A stretch of DNA of 51,508 nt, taken from GBS-DC sp037442365 (GTDB taxonomy: Bacteria > Armatimonadota > Fimbriimonadia > Fimbriimonadales > GBS-DC). Shown here piece after piece: positions 7,175 to 15,178 of the stretch. The notes below the pieces were generated by a model. That model ran no database searches and was not told the DNA's origin. It worked only from the letters and a program-made list of their open reading frames with translations. Positions within the stretch are counted from its first letter, which is position 1, and each line of letters opens with the position of its first letter. The position numbers and the translations under genes were made by a program. The DNA lies in the NCBI GenBank assembly GCA_037442365.1, contig JBBIQK010000013.1, positions 1 through 51,508 on the forward strand, read 5' to 3'.

Positions 7175-8014
7175 ATGACGCTGGACGCGCACGCGCTGGA
7201 GACGCTGATTGAACGCGCCCTGCAGGAGGACCTCGGCGCGGGCGACTGGACGACCGACAGCCTGATTCCCCCGGAGCATCACACGCGCTGCGCCATTTAC
7301 GCGCAAGCGGCGGGCGTACTGTGTGGGGTGGCAATCGCGCAGCGGGTGTTCCAGCGACTGGACGCGGGCGTGCGCTTCCTTCATGCGCTGGAGGACGGCG
7401 CGCCGCTGACGCCCGATACCCCCGTGCTGACGCTGGAGGGCAACACGCGCGCGATTCTGAAAGCCGAACGCACCGCGCTGAACTTCCTGCAGCGCCTGTC
7501 GGGGATTGCCACGCGCACGCGTCAGTATGTGGACGCCGTCGCGGGCACAGGCGCGCAGATTGTCGACACGCGCAAGACGACGCCCACCCTGCGCCTGCTG
7601 GAGAAGTACGCCGTGCGCGTCGGCGGCGGACGCAACCATCGCGTTGGGCTGTACGACGGGATACTCATCAAGGACAATCACCTCGCCGCGCTGGGGGGCG
7701 ACATCGCCGAAGCCGTGCGCCGCGCGCGCCAGTACTCCCACCACCTGCTCGCCGTCGAGGTGGAATGCACGACGCTCGCGCAGGTCGAACAGGCGATTGC
7801 GGCAGGCGCGGACGGCATTTTGCTGGACAACATGCCGCTGGAGACGCTGCGCGACGCGGTGCGCCTTGCGAAAGGGCGCGTGCGCTTTCTGGAGGCGTCG
7901 GGCGGCGTCACGCTGGAGACCGTGCGCGCCATCGCCGAAACGGGCGTTGACTACATCTCCGTCGGCGCAATCACCCACTCCGCGCCCATCCTGCCGATGC
8001 ATCTGGAGTTTTAG
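7175..8014 (+). CDS. nadC: Nicotinate-nucleotide pyrophosphorylase (carboxylating)
   Basis: The 279-residue quinolinate phosphoribosyltransferase makes nicotinate mononucleotide from quinolinate and PRPP in de novo NAD synthesis, releasing CO2. Diagnostic motifs are EDLGAGDWTTDSL, ERTALNFLQRLSGIATRT, DTRKTTPTLR (131-140), KYAVRVGGGRNHRVGLYDGILIKDNH in two consecutive blocks, ILLDNM, and ASGGVTLETVRAIAETGVDYISVGAITHS near the end. Length is normal. The next gene starts 2 bases after the stop, so nadC and the Clp1-like kinase are co-transcribed. No other NAD genes are in the window. Confidence 0.97.
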   Translation: MTLDAHALETLIERALQEDLGAGDWTTDSLIPPEHHTRCAIYAQAAGVLCGVAIAQRVFQRLDAGVRFLHALEDGAPLTPDTPVLTLEGNTRAILKAERTALNFLQRLSGIATRTRQYVDAVAGTGAQIVDTRKTTPTLRLLEKYAVRVGGGRNHRVGLYDGILIKDNHLAALGGDIAEAVRRARQYSHHLLAVEVECTTLAQVEQAIAAGADGILLDNMPLETLRDAVRLAKGRVRFLEASGGVTLETVRAIAETGVDYISVGAITHSAPILPMHLEF

Positions 8015-8016
8015 CC

Positions 8017-9090
8017 ATGCGCTGGCGCGAACTCTATCCCGAATGGCAGCAGGCGGTGGACGAGCTGGTCGCCAGCCGCGACACGGTGCTGACCGTCGGG
8101 GGCATCGACGCGGGCAAGACGACCTTCTGCGCGCTGCTGCTCAAGCTCAAGCATCAGGCGGGGATGCGCGTCGGATTCGTCGATCTGGACGCGGGGCAGA
8201 CGACGGTGGGACCGCCCGCCGCCTTCAGCAGCGTGTTGATTCGCAAGCCCTACGAACTGTTGCATGAGTTGTCGCCCGATAGCCTGGCGTTTCTGGGCGA
8301 TGTGTCGCCTGTGCGCCATACCGCGCTGGCGCTTGCGGGCGCACGGCGCGTGCTGGACGACCTGACGCCCCTGCAGCCTGACAGCACGGTCATCGACACC
8401 GACGGCTACATCAGCGGCTGGCACGGGCGCGCCTATAAACTGATGCTCATCGACCTGCTGCGCCCGCAGGCGATTGTCGCGCTCCAGCGCAAGGACGAAC
8501 TCGAGCCGATTCTGGACGCGCTGCGCCGCCGCGCCGACTGGAAGCTGTACGAGTTGCCCGTGCCGCAGACGATTCTGCGCAAGTCGCCGCCCTATCGGGC
8601 GCAACAGCGACGCACGGCGTTTGCCCGCTACTTCGAGCAGGCGCAGTCGCATACGCTCCCGCTGGATCAGTTCCGCTTCGTGGGCAGGCGGCTGGGTGCG
8701 GGGCAGCCGATTTCCGAAGCGCGCCGACGCTACCTCGCCGACCAGGTACGCGCCGAGCTGCTGCACGCGGAGATGGTGGGCGACTCGCTGCACCTGATTG
8801 TGCGCCAGCCGCTCAGCGACGCGCAGCTTGAGACCCTCATGACGCTTGCAGGCGTTCACAACCTGGTGATGCTCCCCCAGTCGGCGTATCACAATCTGCT
8901 GGTGGGGCTGGTGGACTACACGGGGCGATGCTATGGGCTGGGGCTGATTGAGTCGCTGGACTACCGGGCGCGCACGCTCACGCTCCTGTCGCCTGTGCGC
9001 TCGGTGAACCCCGTGCGCTGGGTGCAGCTGGGCTACCTGCGCGTGCTGCCCGACGGCACGGAACTGGGCGAACCCCTGCGCGATGGGTGA
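8017..9090 (+). CDS. Clp1/PNK-type P-loop protein (putative polynucleotide 5'-kinase)
   Basis: The 357-residue protein has a Walker A GGIDAGKTTFC (residues 28-38), a GFVDLDAGQTTVGPPAAFS segment typical of the Clp1/Grc3 family, a DTDGYISGWHGRAYK region, and an Arg-rich lid (AQQRRTAFARYF). The C-terminal part (about 230-357) reads as a small beta domain. Members phosphorylate 5'-OH ends of RNA or DNA in archaea and eukaryotes; bacterial homologues are rarer. The gene sits 2 bases after nadC. The RNA-end-processing role is inferred from the family; a link with NAD metabolism is only suggested by the operon. Confidence 0.8.
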   Translation: MRWRELYPEWQQAVDELVASRDTVLTVGGIDAGKTTFCALLLKLKHQAGMRVGFVDLDAGQTTVGPPAAFSSVLIRKPYELLHELSPDSLAFLGDVSPVRHTALALAGARRVLDDLTPLQPDSTVIDTDGYISGWHGRAYKLMLIDLLRPQAIVALQRKDELEPILDALRRRADWKLYELPVPQTILRKSPPYRAQQRRTAFARYFEQAQSHTLPLDQFRFVGRRLGAGQPISEARRRYLADQVRAELLHAEMVGDSLHLIVRQPLSDAQLETLMTLAGVHNLVMLPQSAYHNLLVGLVDYTGRCYGLGLIESLDYRARTLTLLSPVRSVNPVRWVQLGYLRVLPDGTELGEPLRDG

Positions 9091-9169
9091 CCAACAGATA
9101 CGCCGCGACAAGAGGCGGCTGTGGAGTAGCGAATCTGGCGCTGGGCGGCGCAGGCACACGCAAAAGGGG

Positions 9170-9175
9170 TAGAAT
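9170..9175 (+). promoter_or_regulatory. -10 element (GGG-TAGAAT) of DUF4424 gene
   Basis: GGGGTAGAAT lies 42 bases before ATG 9218. Unlike most genes here, this one has a leader with a strong Shine-Dalgarno, AAGGAGGT (9205-9212). Confidence 0.5.
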
Positions 9176-9217
9176 TGAGGTATCTCCAGCGGCATCGCTG
9201 GGGTAAGGAGGTACACG

Positions 9218-10267
9218 ATGACGGTGTTCCGATTGGGGATTAGCGGACTGTGCCTGTTGCTTGGCGCACTGGCATGGAGCAACGATACCGCGGTTTGGGG
9301 GGTTGGCGGCGTAATCGAGCCCATGAAGAGCCACCCCAGTGTCGAGTTGCGTTCCCATCGCGTGATGGTCACCCTCACGCCCAGTTATGCGGATGTGGAG
9401 TGTACTTTCGTCCTGCACAACACGGGTCAGGCGACCAGCGTGTTGATTGGCTTTCCCGAAAGCGGCGGGGGCGTCGATGTAGACCCGACGCGGGGCTTCG
9501 AGCGCTTCCGCTCCTATGTGGATGGCAAGCGCGTCAAAGTGCGCGTCATCAACGCGGAGAAGGAGCGCGACTCCTACTGGCGCTGGTATGTGAAGCGTGT
9601 GTCGTTTCGCGCGGGTCAGACGCGCGTTGTGCGCAACACTTACCGAATGTCTCTTGGGCTTTTCGGCACGGGGGAACGATTTTTCGAGTATGTTCTGACG
9701 ACAGGCGCTTCGTGGAAAGGCGCCATCGGTCGCTCGGAAATCGTAGTGCGACTCGTCGGGCTGGACGAGGCTATCTGGTGGCAGATTAAGCCGACCGGGT
9801 ATCGGCGCGAGCGCAACCGCATCGTATGGCGGCTGAGCAACTACGAACCTGAAGAGAACCTCTACATAGCTTTCTTAGCGGACTATAAGGTGTTTGTGAA
9901 TGAGGAGCATCAGGTCTTTATCCCCAGTGAAGATGTGGAGCGTCGCGCGGGCGCGATGCTTGTGGACGCCCGCACTCTGGCGCGGATGCTGGGCGCGCAG
10001 ATAGCGTGGGACAATCGGACGAAGCGCCTCACCCTGCGGCGCGGCGACCAGAAGATTGTGATGCAGGTGGGCAGCCGCTGGGCTACCGTGAACGGGAAGC
10101 GCGTCCAGTTGCCTGCCGCGCCGTCGATAACGCGCGCCGATGGACAAGAACCCAAAGTGCGGGCGCCGCTCCGGGCGGTGGTGAATGCACTGCAAGGACA
10201 GGTGTTCTTCGAGCGCGAGTCCCTGACTCTGCACATCACAATACCCCAACACGCGGACAATCACTGA
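9218..10267 (+). CDS. Secreted DUF4424-like protein with copper-amine-oxidase-N-like domain
   Basis: The 349-residue protein has a signal peptide (residues 1-21, ending near LAWS-ND). Residues about 25-215 (HRVMVTLTPSYADVECTFVLHNTG, VLIGFPESG, FRAGQTRVVRNTYRMSLG) match the DUF4424 beta-sandwich style. Residues about 228-340 (VDARTLARMLGAQIAWDNRTKRLTL, MQVGSRWATVNGKRVQLPAAP, VRAPLRAVVNAL) match the copper amine oxidase N-terminal-like domain, a common cell-surface module without oxidase activity. The Shine-Dalgarno at 9205-9212 fixes the start. It stands alone as a single gene. A surface or envelope role is inferred. Confidence 0.75.
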   Translation: MTVFRLGISGLCLLLGALAWSNDTAVWGVGGVIEPMKSHPSVELRSHRVMVTLTPSYADVECTFVLHNTGQATSVLIGFPESGGGVDVDPTRGFERFRSYVDGKRVKVRVINAEKERDSYWRWYVKRVSFRAGQTRVVRNTYRMSLGLFGTGERFFEYVLTTGASWKGAIGRSEIVVRLVGLDEAIWWQIKPTGYRRERNRIVWRLSNYEPEENLYIAFLADYKVFVNEEHQVFIPSEDVERRAGAMLVDARTLARMLGAQIAWDNRTKRLTLRRGDQKIVMQVGSRWATVNGKRVQLPAAPSITRADGQEPKVRAPLRAVVNALQGQVFFERESLTLHITIPQHADNH

Positions 10268-10317
10268 GCGTCTTTACGCTACAACTGCAGCGTGCGCACG
10301 AAGCGCCCTCTGTATGC

Positions 10318-10383
10318 AGCGCGTGTGGAAGCTCCGCTTCCGCACTCCATAAATTTACGAACGATGACCCGCGGATTAGTAGA
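10318..10383. repeat. Interspersed element, degenerate half copy B
   Basis: GTGTGGAAGCTCCGCTTCCGC followed by ACTCCATAAATTTACGAACGATGACCCGCGGATTAGTAG matches the core and right end of copy A; the left half is missing or decayed. It fills most of the 174-base gap before the MoxR gene. Confidence 0.6.
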
Positions 10384-10427
10384 ACATACACGCGTGCAGC
10401 GATTTGCGCCACATAACCCCCAACGGG

Positions 10428-10433
10428 TACACT
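10428..10433 (+). promoter_or_regulatory. -10 element (GGG-TACACT) of MoxR operon
   Basis: CGGGTACACT ends 8 bases before ATG 10442, the near-leaderless pattern. Confidence 0.55.
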
Positions 10434-10441
10434 TAGCCGTA

Positions 10442-11428
10442 ATGACAGAAGCGACCGCATCCTGGCTCTCAGACGCAGAAGCGCGCGAGGTAGCCGCACA
10501 GGCGCAGGCGATTGCCCACGCCGTCGGGCAGGTGATTCTGGGCAAGAGCGACACCGTGCGCATGATGATTATCGGGCTGCTCAGCGGCGGACACCTGCTG
10601 ATTGAGGATATTCCGGGAGTGGGCAAGACGACTCTTGCGCGCGCGATTGCGAAAGCCATCGGGGGGCAGTTCCGACGCATCCAGTTCACGCCTGACCTGC
10701 TGCCCGCCGATGTCACAGGGTCGGTCATCTACAATCAGGCGCGCGGCGCGTTCGAATTTCATCCCGGACCCATCTTCGCCAACATCGTGCTGGCGGACGA
10801 GATTAACCGCGCCACGCCGAAAACGCAGTCCGCGCTGCTGGAGGCGATGGAGGAGCGCACAGTGTCGGTGGAGGGCGAGTCGCACCCGCTGCCCAAGCCG
10901 TTCCTGGTGATTGCCACGCAGAACAACATCGAGATGGTGGGCACTTACCCGCTGCCCGAAGCGCAGATGGATCGCTTTTTCGCGCGGGTGTCGCTGGGCT
11001 ATCCGTCGCCCGAAGTGGAGACGCAGATTCTGGAGTCGCGCCAGCTGAACTCGCCTCTGGAGCGGCTGCAGCCCGTGCTGACCCCGGAACAGCTGGTGCG
11101 CCTGCAGGAGCAGACCCGTCGCCTGTATGTGAGTCCGTCGGTGCGGCGGTATGTGGTGGATGTGGTGAACGCGACGCGCCGCCACCCGAAGGTGATGCTG
11201 GGCGCGAGCCCGCGCGCGTCGATTGCCCTGATGCTGGGCGCACAGGCGCACGCGCTCCTGACGGGCAGGCACTACACCACCCCCGACGATGTGCAGCAGA
11301 TGGCGACGCCCGTGCTGGCGCATCGGCTGATGCTCCGCGCCGACACGACCAGCCCGACCCGCGCCGAGAGCGTGATTCGTGAAATCCTGTCGCAAGTGCC
11401 CGTGCCGATTGGGGGCGACGCGCCATGA
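10442..11428 (+). CDS. MoxR family AAA+ ATPase
   Basis: The 328-residue AAA+ ATPase has Walker A IPGVGKTT (57-64), the MoxR signature FTPDLLPADVTGSVIYNQ, Walker B NIVLADEINRA (114-123) and sensor 1 FLVIATQNNIE. GTYPLPEAQMDRFF includes the arginine-finger region, and a lid domain follows. MoxR ATPases act as chaperone-like factors with VWA or DUF58 partners in envelope or metal-insertion processes. The DUF58 gene overlaps by 4 bases (ATGA). The frame extends upstream into the repeat fragment, but the promoter at 10428 supports ATG 10442. Confidence 0.95.
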   Translation: MTEATASWLSDAEAREVAAQAQAIAHAVGQVILGKSDTVRMMIIGLLSGGHLLIEDIPGVGKTTLARAIAKAIGGQFRRIQFTPDLLPADVTGSVIYNQARGAFEFHPGPIFANIVLADEINRATPKTQSALLEAMEERTVSVEGESHPLPKPFLVIATQNNIEMVGTYPLPEAQMDRFFARVSLGYPSPEVETQILESRQLNSPLERLQPVLTPEQLVRLQEQTRRLYVSPSVRRYVVDVVNATRRHPKVMLGASPRASIALMLGAQAHALLTGRHYTTPDDVQQMATPVLAHRLMLRADTTSPTRAESVIREILSQVPVPIGGDAP

Positions 11429-12492
11429 GAGAGTATAAACTGACCGCGCTGATGGCGGCGACCTCATTCCTGCTCTGTTCCGGGCTGATGACGAACAACC
11501 GCCAGATGTACTGGATGGCGAGCGTGCTGGGCGCGCTGATGCTGGGCGCGTACCTGCTGGTGCGGCGCGGCGCGCAGCAGGTTTCCGTGCAGCGTCGCTG
11601 CCCCGCCGAACTGATGGAGGGCGAGACAGTCGAGGCGGAGGTCGCTGTCGCAATGCAGGCGCGCTGGGGACTGCTCTGGATTCAGGCGGAAGACGCCGCC
11701 TCGTCAGGGCTTTTGCTGGAGCCGCTTGCAACCGAGTCGGGCAGCCCCTTCACAGGCGTCGTTCACTACCGCCTGACCGCGCTGCGTCGCGGCGAGCATC
11801 AGCTGGGACCGGTCTCCCTGACGCTTTCGGACCCGTTCGGGCTGTTTGTGCGTCAGGAGCGCGTGGACGACACGACGGCGGTGCTGGCGCTGCCGCGTCC
11901 GATGGCGATGCCCCGCTGGAACTGGGAGGGGGGCGGGCGCGGGCGACTGATTGCCTCCACGATGCACGGCAAACGCGGCGAAGGCACCGACTGGCACGGC
12001 GTGCGCCCCTACACACCCGGCGACCCCCTGCGCCGTATCCACTGGCGCGCCACTGCCCGACACGGCAGCTGGCATGTGCGCGAGTTCGAGGTGAGTCAGC
12101 TCGCCCCCACCGTGCTGGCGCTGGAGCAAGCGCCCACATGGCGCGCCGACGGCGAGGCATATCCCGATTTTGACCAGGCAATACGCCATATTGCATGGAT
12201 TATCCTCGAAGCGCCGCGTCAGGGCGTGTCGGTGATTCTGGTGGGTTCAGGCATGCCCGAACTGCGCCTGACGCCCGAAAGCTACGCGGACCCGCGCGCG
12301 CTGCTGCGCCCGCTCGCGCGCATTCAGCCCAACGCCGACCACTCGATTCTGGACGACCTACCGCGCCTGATCCAGCAGTACGGCGAGCAGTACCGCATCG
12401 CGCTGTTCGCGCCGCCGCAGGAGTACGCGCTGTTCCATGCGCGCGTGCAAGGCTATCAGGCGCAGGGCTATGCGGTGGAGGTCTATGCGTGA
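11425..12492 (+). CDS. DUF58 domain protein
   Basis: The 355-residue membrane-anchored protein has two N-terminal helices (about 6-22 and 28-46), a beta-rich middle, and the DUF58 signature GTDWHGVRPYTPGDPLRRIHW with RATARHGSWHVREFE near residues 190-217. A VWA-like C-terminal half (VLALEQAP...GVSVILVGSG) follows. DUF58 proteins are standard partners of MoxR ATPases. It overlaps moxR by 4 bases and the next gene by 8 bases, so the three are one operon. Confidence 0.9.
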   Translation: MREYKLTALMAATSFLLCSGLMTNNRQMYWMASVLGALMLGAYLLVRRGAQQVSVQRRCPAELMEGETVEAEVAVAMQARWGLLWIQAEDAASSGLLLEPLATESGSPFTGVVHYRLTALRRGEHQLGPVSLTLSDPFGLFVRQERVDDTTAVLALPRPMAMPRWNWEGGGRGRLIASTMHGKRGEGTDWHGVRPYTPGDPLRRIHWRATARHGSWHVREFEVSQLAPTVLALEQAPTWRADGEAYPDFDQAIRHIAWIILEAPRQGVSVILVGSGMPELRLTPESYADPRALLRPLARIQPNADHSILDDLPRLIQQYGEQYRIALFAPPQEYALFHARVQGYQAQGYAVEVYA

Positions 12493-13696
12493 ACCATCGT
12501 CGGAGTCGCCTGCCCAGTGGACGCTGTATGGCGTCCCGTTGCACAAAGGGATAGCGCTTGGCATAGGCGCACCGCTCTACCAGCCCACCTACGGCAGCCC
12601 CATCTGGCTCGACCCGCGCCTGTTCGCGCAGGACGAGGACGAGTGGCATGCCATCGAGTACCGCATGCCGACCGAGCCAGTGGAGGTGATTGGGCTGGCG
12701 CGTTCGCTGGACGACATCCCGCCCGTGCTGGCGCCCTATGTGCGCGTGGTGGGCTGGATTGTAGAGCAGTTGCCCGAGCCGCCCCTGCCGCAGACGCCGA
12801 TTCTGCTCGTGCCGAAACTGCCCTCGCTGCTGCCTGCAGAAGCGCCTGTGATTCTGGACGCGAACGCGGGCGTGGCGTACATCGAGCCGACCGTCGCCGT
12901 GCTGGCGCGCTATCAGGCGCAGCTGCTGCGTGTGGCGACCCACACGCGCTATCACCTCGAGGGCGCGCACCTGCCCGTGCGCACCTGGGACAGCCGACCA
13001 ATTCAGCTGGGGGGCGTCGCCGCCGATTGGGATGAGGTACCGAATACCGCACAGGCGGGCATCGAGCTGGTGTGGCTGACCAGCGCGGAGCTGCCCGAAA
13101 GCGTCTCCGCGACGGCGCACGCGCTTGGGGGCAAACCCCTCTGGCTGTATCTGCCCCGCATGCCCGATGACGACGCCTACTGGCAGCGGCTGCTGCGCGC
13201 CAGCGTCGAGTTAAATCTGACGCTGTTCGTGGATACCGCCGACGCCCTGCAAGAGGCGTCCGACTCGCTGGCGGTCGCGCGGGAGGCGCTCCGCGCGATG
13301 CACCTGCCGCTGGGCGCGCTGGAGGTCGGACTGCTCGCACAGGAGACCCTGCCCGAACTGCTGGAGCCGCTGCCGTATGCTGTAGGCTGGCAGGTGGAGC
13401 AGTGGACGCAGCCGCTGGCGGAGCGGTTGTGGGAGGCGCAGGCGACGGCGCGTGCGCTGGGCGTGCGACGGGCGGTGATGGCGCCCGACGCCACGCCTGA
13501 AACGCTCGCGCTCGCGCTGGGGCTGGAACCGCACACCCTGATTGTGCCTGCTGACGCTGTGCCCGCGGCGAAGGCGCGCCTGGCGCTGCTCGGCGTCGCC
13601 GAGTGCCGCGAGTGGCTGCTGCTGCGCCTGCGCGATTGGGAGAACTCCGACCTGCGCGCGCGCCCCGAAGCGTGGCTGGCGACTCGCGCGTCGTAA
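12485..13696 (+). CDS. Degenerate PtsI-like (PEP-utilising enzyme) protein in MoxR-DUF58 operon
   Basis: The 403-residue protein is not easily named. LHKGIALGIGAPLY (about 18-31) resembles the PtsI start KGIAASPGIAIG. VILDANAGVAYIEPTVAVLARYQ, split here as ILDANAG then YIEPT (about 120-140), resembles the swivelling-domain end DGxxGxVxxNPT. AGIELVWLTSAELPE then HALGGKPLWLYLPRMPDDD resembles the TIM-barrel entry GIGLFRTE...LGGKPVxIRTLD. LRASVELNLTLFVDTADALQEA and the end region PETLALALGLEPHTLIVPADAVPAAK match later PtsI landmarks. The TSH phospho-histidine motif, the NPxLGxRGxR block and the CGE cysteine motif are not visible, and the HPr-binding helical domain seems absent (403 versus about 570 residues). 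ATGCGTGA overlap (12485-12492) with the DUF58 gene sets the start. Likely catalytically inactive; the assignment is by eye. Confidence 0.5.
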   Translation: MREPSSESPAQWTLYGVPLHKGIALGIGAPLYQPTYGSPIWLDPRLFAQDEDEWHAIEYRMPTEPVEVIGLARSLDDIPPVLAPYVRVVGWIVEQLPEPPLPQTPILLVPKLPSLLPAEAPVILDANAGVAYIEPTVAVLARYQAQLLRVATHTRYHLEGAHLPVRTWDSRPIQLGGVAADWDEVPNTAQAGIELVWLTSAELPESVSATAHALGGKPLWLYLPRMPDDDAYWQRLLRASVELNLTLFVDTADALQEASDSLAVAREALRAMHLPLGALEVGLLAQETLPELLEPLPYAVGWQVEQWTQPLAERLWEAQATARALGVRRAVMAPDATPETLALALGLEPHTLIVPADAVPAAKARLALLGVAECREWLLLRLRDWENSDLRARPEAWLATRAS

Positions 13697-13708
13697 GCGC
13701 GAATCAGG

Positions 13709-13714
13709 TACAAT
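13709..13714 (+). promoter_or_regulatory. -10 element (GG-TACAAT) of VanW gene
   Basis: AGGTACAAT ends 12 bases before ATG 13727 in a 30-base gap. Confidence 0.5.
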
Positions 13715-13726
13715 TCTACACACGCG

Positions 13727-15094
13727 ATGAATCGCCGATGGCTCGGCGCGACGCTGCTCAGCGCGGTGGGGTTTCTGGGGCTGGGCGCGGGCGCGCTTTT
13801 GTGGACAATCAGCCGCGACGCGCCGTTCCCCAGCGGGGTGCAACTGGCGGGCTATTCACTGGCGGGCGTGCGCCCCAGCCAGCTGAACCGCCATCTGGAG
13901 ACGATGCGCGCCGTGCTTGCCGAGCAGCCCGTCGTCGTGGCGCAGGCGTTGCAGCGTCCGACACGACTCAAGCAGTGGGGCGTCGAGCTGGATGTGGGCG
14001 CCACCCAGCAGGCTGTGCTGGACGCTTGGGCGCGCGTGCCGTTATGGCAGCGGCTCTTCGGCGCGCCGCGCACACAGGTCGCCCCCCAGTGGGCGGTCAT
14101 TCCCGAACTGTTCCAGACGCAGCTGGAGCGCTACCGCTTTCTGGAGCGCGCCCCCCGCGACGCCCGCGTGCAGTTCGTCAACGGCGTTATCGAGATTATC
14201 CCCAGCCAGGCAGGGCGCTCCCTCGCGCTGGAGCCGAGCCTGCAGCGCCTGCTCGATTCGCTTCGGGAGTTGCCCGCCGCGCAGACGCGCTTCGAACTCG
14301 CGCTGCACACGACGCCCCCGCGCATCTCAACCGACATGGCGCGCGCTGTCACGGGCGTGATGGGCAGCTACACGACTCGCTTTCCGGGCTATCAGGTTGC
14401 ACGCAACCACAACATTCGTCTGGCGGCGGGCGCGCTGGACGGACGCATCCTGCTGCCCGGCGAGCGGCTCTCGTACAACGAGGCGGTCGGCAAGCGCACG
14501 CTCAAGCAGGGGTTCCGTCCCGCGCCTGTCATCCTCTACGGCGAGAAGCGGCTGGGCGTCGGGGGCGGCATCTGCCAGGTCTCCTCGACGCTCTACAACG
14601 CCGCGCTGCTGAGCGAGTTGACAATCGTGCGCCGTGCGAATCACTCCATCCCTGTCGACTATGTGCCGCTAGGACGCGACGCGACCGTGACCGACACGGG
14701 AATCGATTTCGTGATTGCAAACCCGTATGACCACCCGATTGCGATTGCGACGACTCTGGAGCGTTCGTCGCTGACCTTCCACATTCTGGGTCAGTCACGG
14801 GCAGGCAGGAAGGTTGTGCTGAAGACCGAGCGCGCGGGCACAGTCGCGCCGCCTGTGCAGCGCGTGCCCGACCCGAACCTGCCCGAAGGCAAGGAGCGCG
14901 TTCTCAAAAAGGGCGCGTCAGGCGTGCGCGTGATTCTCTGGCGCGAGGTGTATCAGGACGGCGTGCTGCTCAAGCGTGAGCGCGTGGCGACCAGCGTCTA
15001 TCGCGCCCAGCCGCGCGTGATTGCCGTCGGTACCCAACCGACGCTGCCCGAATCGCCCGCTTCCCAGACCGACGCCCCTGCGGAGTCGTTGTAA
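13727..15094 (+). CDS. VanW family protein with G5 domain
   Basis: The 455-residue protein has an N-terminal membrane anchor (about 8-28). A YoaR-type peptidoglycan-binding-like region follows (about 70-190). The VanW domain is at about 215-345 (GSYTTRFPGYQVARNHNIRLAA, LLPGERLSYNEAVGKRT, GVGGGICQVSSTLYNAALL, RANHSIPVDYVPLGRDATV). A G5 domain (about 355-430; VLKKGASGVRVILWREVYQDG) and a Pro/Ser-rich tail follow. It is probably an extracytoplasmic cell-wall-associated protein; VanW's biochemical role is not settled. It is monocistronic after the MoxR operon. Confidence 0.9.
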   Translation: MNRRWLGATLLSAVGFLGLGAGALLWTISRDAPFPSGVQLAGYSLAGVRPSQLNRHLETMRAVLAEQPVVVAQALQRPTRLKQWGVELDVGATQQAVLDAWARVPLWQRLFGAPRTQVAPQWAVIPELFQTQLERYRFLERAPRDARVQFVNGVIEIIPSQAGRSLALEPSLQRLLDSLRELPAAQTRFELALHTTPPRISTDMARAVTGVMGSYTTRFPGYQVARNHNIRLAAGALDGRILLPGERLSYNEAVGKRTLKQGFRPAPVILYGEKRLGVGGGICQVSSTLYNAALLSELTIVRRANHSIPVDYVPLGRDATVTDTGIDFVIANPYDHPIAIATTLERSSLTFHILGQSRAGRKVVLKTERAGTVAPPVQRVPDPNLPEGKERVLKKGASGVRVILWREVYQDGVLLKRERVATSVYRAQPRVIAVGTQPTLPESPASQTDAPAESL

Positions 15095-15178
15095 ACTGCA
15101 TAGTTTTCGACGCCTCTTCGATTGATATAGTAGGAATTTCCGAGAGAGGATCGTATTAAAACAATACTGAGGTGTCCT

